Shown: positions 31,699 to 32,527 of the stretch, one piece after another
Layout of the letters: the number at the start of each line of letters is the position of its first letter
Position numbering within the stretch: the stretch's first letter is position 1
Assembly: GCA_937996535.1 (NCBI GenBank)
Contig: CALKVF010000115.1
Coordinates: forward strand, 1-32,527
Reading direction: 5' to 3'
DNA: 32,527 nt
Source: an uncultured Novosphingobium sp.
GTDB lineage: Bacteria > Pseudomonadota > Alphaproteobacteria > Sphingomonadales > Sphingomonadaceae
Made by a program: the position numbers and the translations under genes
The notes under the pieces: generated by a model
What the model saw: the letters and a program-made list of their open reading frames with translations, nothing else
The model's database searches: none
What the model was told of the DNA's origin: nothing

Positions 31699-32527
31699 AT
31701 GCGAGCCGATCCGCAAGCCGCCCCCTACACGCCCGATACGCCGATCACCAGTCTTGCCGGCTGGCTGGCGGACGAAGCCGTGCCTGCCGACTTTCCCGAA
31801 ACCCGGCTGCGGTTTCGTAACCGTCGCTGGGACGCCGCGGTGGGGCTCGGCGCGCTCAGCGATGACCAATGGGTGCGTCATTTCGGCCGGTTCGATCCGC
31901 TTCCCGGGAATCTCCCTGCTCCGCTGGCGCTGCGCTATCACGGCCACCAGTTCCGGGTGTACAATCCCGAGCTGGGCGACGGGCGCGGGTTCCTGTTCGC
32001 GCAGCTGCGCGATGGCGCCGGCCGGCTGCTCGATCTGGGCACCAAGGGCTCCGGACTGACCCCCTACAGCCGCACCGCCGATGGGCGGCTGACACTCAAG
32101 GGCGCGGTGCGTGAAGTGCTTGCTACCGAAATGCTTGAGGCCTTGGGGGTCAATACCAGCAAGACCTTCTCGGTGATCGAAACCGGCGAAGAGCTGTTCC
32201 GGCAGGATGAACCTTCGCCGGCACGTTCGGCGGTGCTGGTGCGGCTCAGCCACGGGCATATCCGCATCGGCACCTTCCAGCGCCTCGCCTATCTCCAGCA
32301 GCGCGAGGAAATGGCCGTACTGGTCGATTACTGCCTCACCCAGTTTCCCGGTCCGCCCCCGCCCGCCGATGCCCCGGGGCGCGACGAACCGGCCGCGATC
32401 CTGCTGCATCAGGTGGTCGAACGGCTGGCCCGGCTGGCGGCGCAGTGGATGGTGGCAGGCTTCGTCCACGGGGTGCTCAACACCGATAACATGAACGTGT
32501 CGGGCGAAAGTTTCGACTATGGCCCGT
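31699..32527 (+). CDS. selO: SelO/YdiU protein AMPylase, 3' end missing
   Basis: SelO-family pseudokinase that transfers AMP to protein Ser/Thr/Tyr, linked to redox control (glutaredoxin and other targets in E. coli). The first 276 residues are present and the frame runs off the window end without a stop. Seen: YHGHQFRVYNPELGDGRG (80-97), the ATP-site block LGTKGSGLTPYSRTADGR (113-130, with Lys115) and GVLNTDNMNVSG (258-269). FDYGP follows at 272-276. By comparison with Pseudomonas SelO, Asp263 is the catalytic base and Asn264 and Asp273 bind metal. ATG 31699 is chosen. In the family the C-terminus often carries a selenocysteine or cysteine, not visible here. It is divergent from the hydrolase, with a 65-bp gap. 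Confidence 0.93.
   Translation, partial: MRADPQAAPYTPDTPITSLAGWLADEAVPADFPETRLRFRNRRWDAAVGLGALSDDQWVRHFGRFDPLPGNLPAPLALRYHGHQFRVYNPELGDGRGFLFAQLRDGAGRLLDLGTKGSGLTPYSRTADGRLTLKGAVREVLATEMLEALGVNTSKTFSVIETGEELFRQDEPSPARSAVLVRLSHGHIRIGTFQRLAYLQQREEMAVLVDYCLTQFPGPPPPADAPGRDEPAAILLHQVVERLARLAAQWMVAGFVHGVLNTDNMNVSGESFDYGP

Noticed and set aside
1..32527. Mobile elements, CRISPR arrays, defence islands, phage genes or tRNA/rRNA genes.
   Set aside because: I read both strands for transposase/integrase motifs, regularly spaced repeats and cloverleaf-like sequences and saw none; the window reads as continuous core chromosome.

Overview
The window is GC-rich, densely packed bacterial chromosome. Its protein families and gene orders point to an alphaproteobacterium, most likely a sphingomonad. 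The main clues are the order mutY–DUF721–dsbA–smc, the imuA-imuB-dnaE2 cassette behind a GAAC-N7-GAAC LexA box, a plant-type glutamate-cysteine ligase, and several TTG/GTG starts that are needed to match the usual family N-termini. Every gene with a recognisable family belongs to the core or common accessory set. I see no transposase, integrase, phage gene, CRISPR array, tRNA or rRNA, and no stretch over 300 bases without a gene.

Layout. (1) 1-4095, plus strand: phoH (5' end outside the window), ybeY, corC, a LysR regulator and a secreted cyclophilin. A cytoplasmic cyclophilin faces it at 4102-4566. (2) 4671-6522, plus strand: mgtE and a DUF1489 gene. (3) 6519-10456, minus strand: mutY, then a Tat-type serine hydrolase, a NudC-type NADH/NAD-RNA pyrophosphatase and a FrnE/DsbA protein, the last three joined by ATGA overlaps. 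(4) 10486-16074, plus strand: DUF721/DciA-like helicase-loader candidate, a secreted DsbA, a lipoprotein DsbA and smc. (5) 16115-21553, plus strand: the SOS mutagenesis cassette imuA-imuB-dnaE2 with a LexA box overlapping the promoter. (6) 21565-23387, minus strand: ubiA, a small lipoprotein and soxR, with a SoxR-box-like site before soxR. (7) 23433-25907, plus strand: rsmE, gshA and an ABM-domain protein. (8) 25904-31633, minus strand: alpha/beta hydrolase, GT4 glycosyltransferase, YfgM-like TPR protein, bamB and a PEMT/ICMT-like membrane methyltransferase. (9) 31699-end, plus strand: selO, cut by the window edge.

Shared themes. Ribosome maturation and RNA quality control: YbeY, PhoH, RsmE and NudC. 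Envelope protein folding: two DsbA-like proteins, a secreted cyclophilin, BamB and the YfgM-like protein. Redox and oxidative stress: SoxR, GshA, SelO, FrnE and MutY. Damage-induced mutagenesis: ImuA/ImuB/DnaE2. I found no convincing wholly new system. The best leads are regulatory: an apparently leaderless, LexA-controlled imuA, a SoxR box without a divergent target gene, and a UUCG-capped hairpin against a start codon between bamB and the methyltransferase gene.
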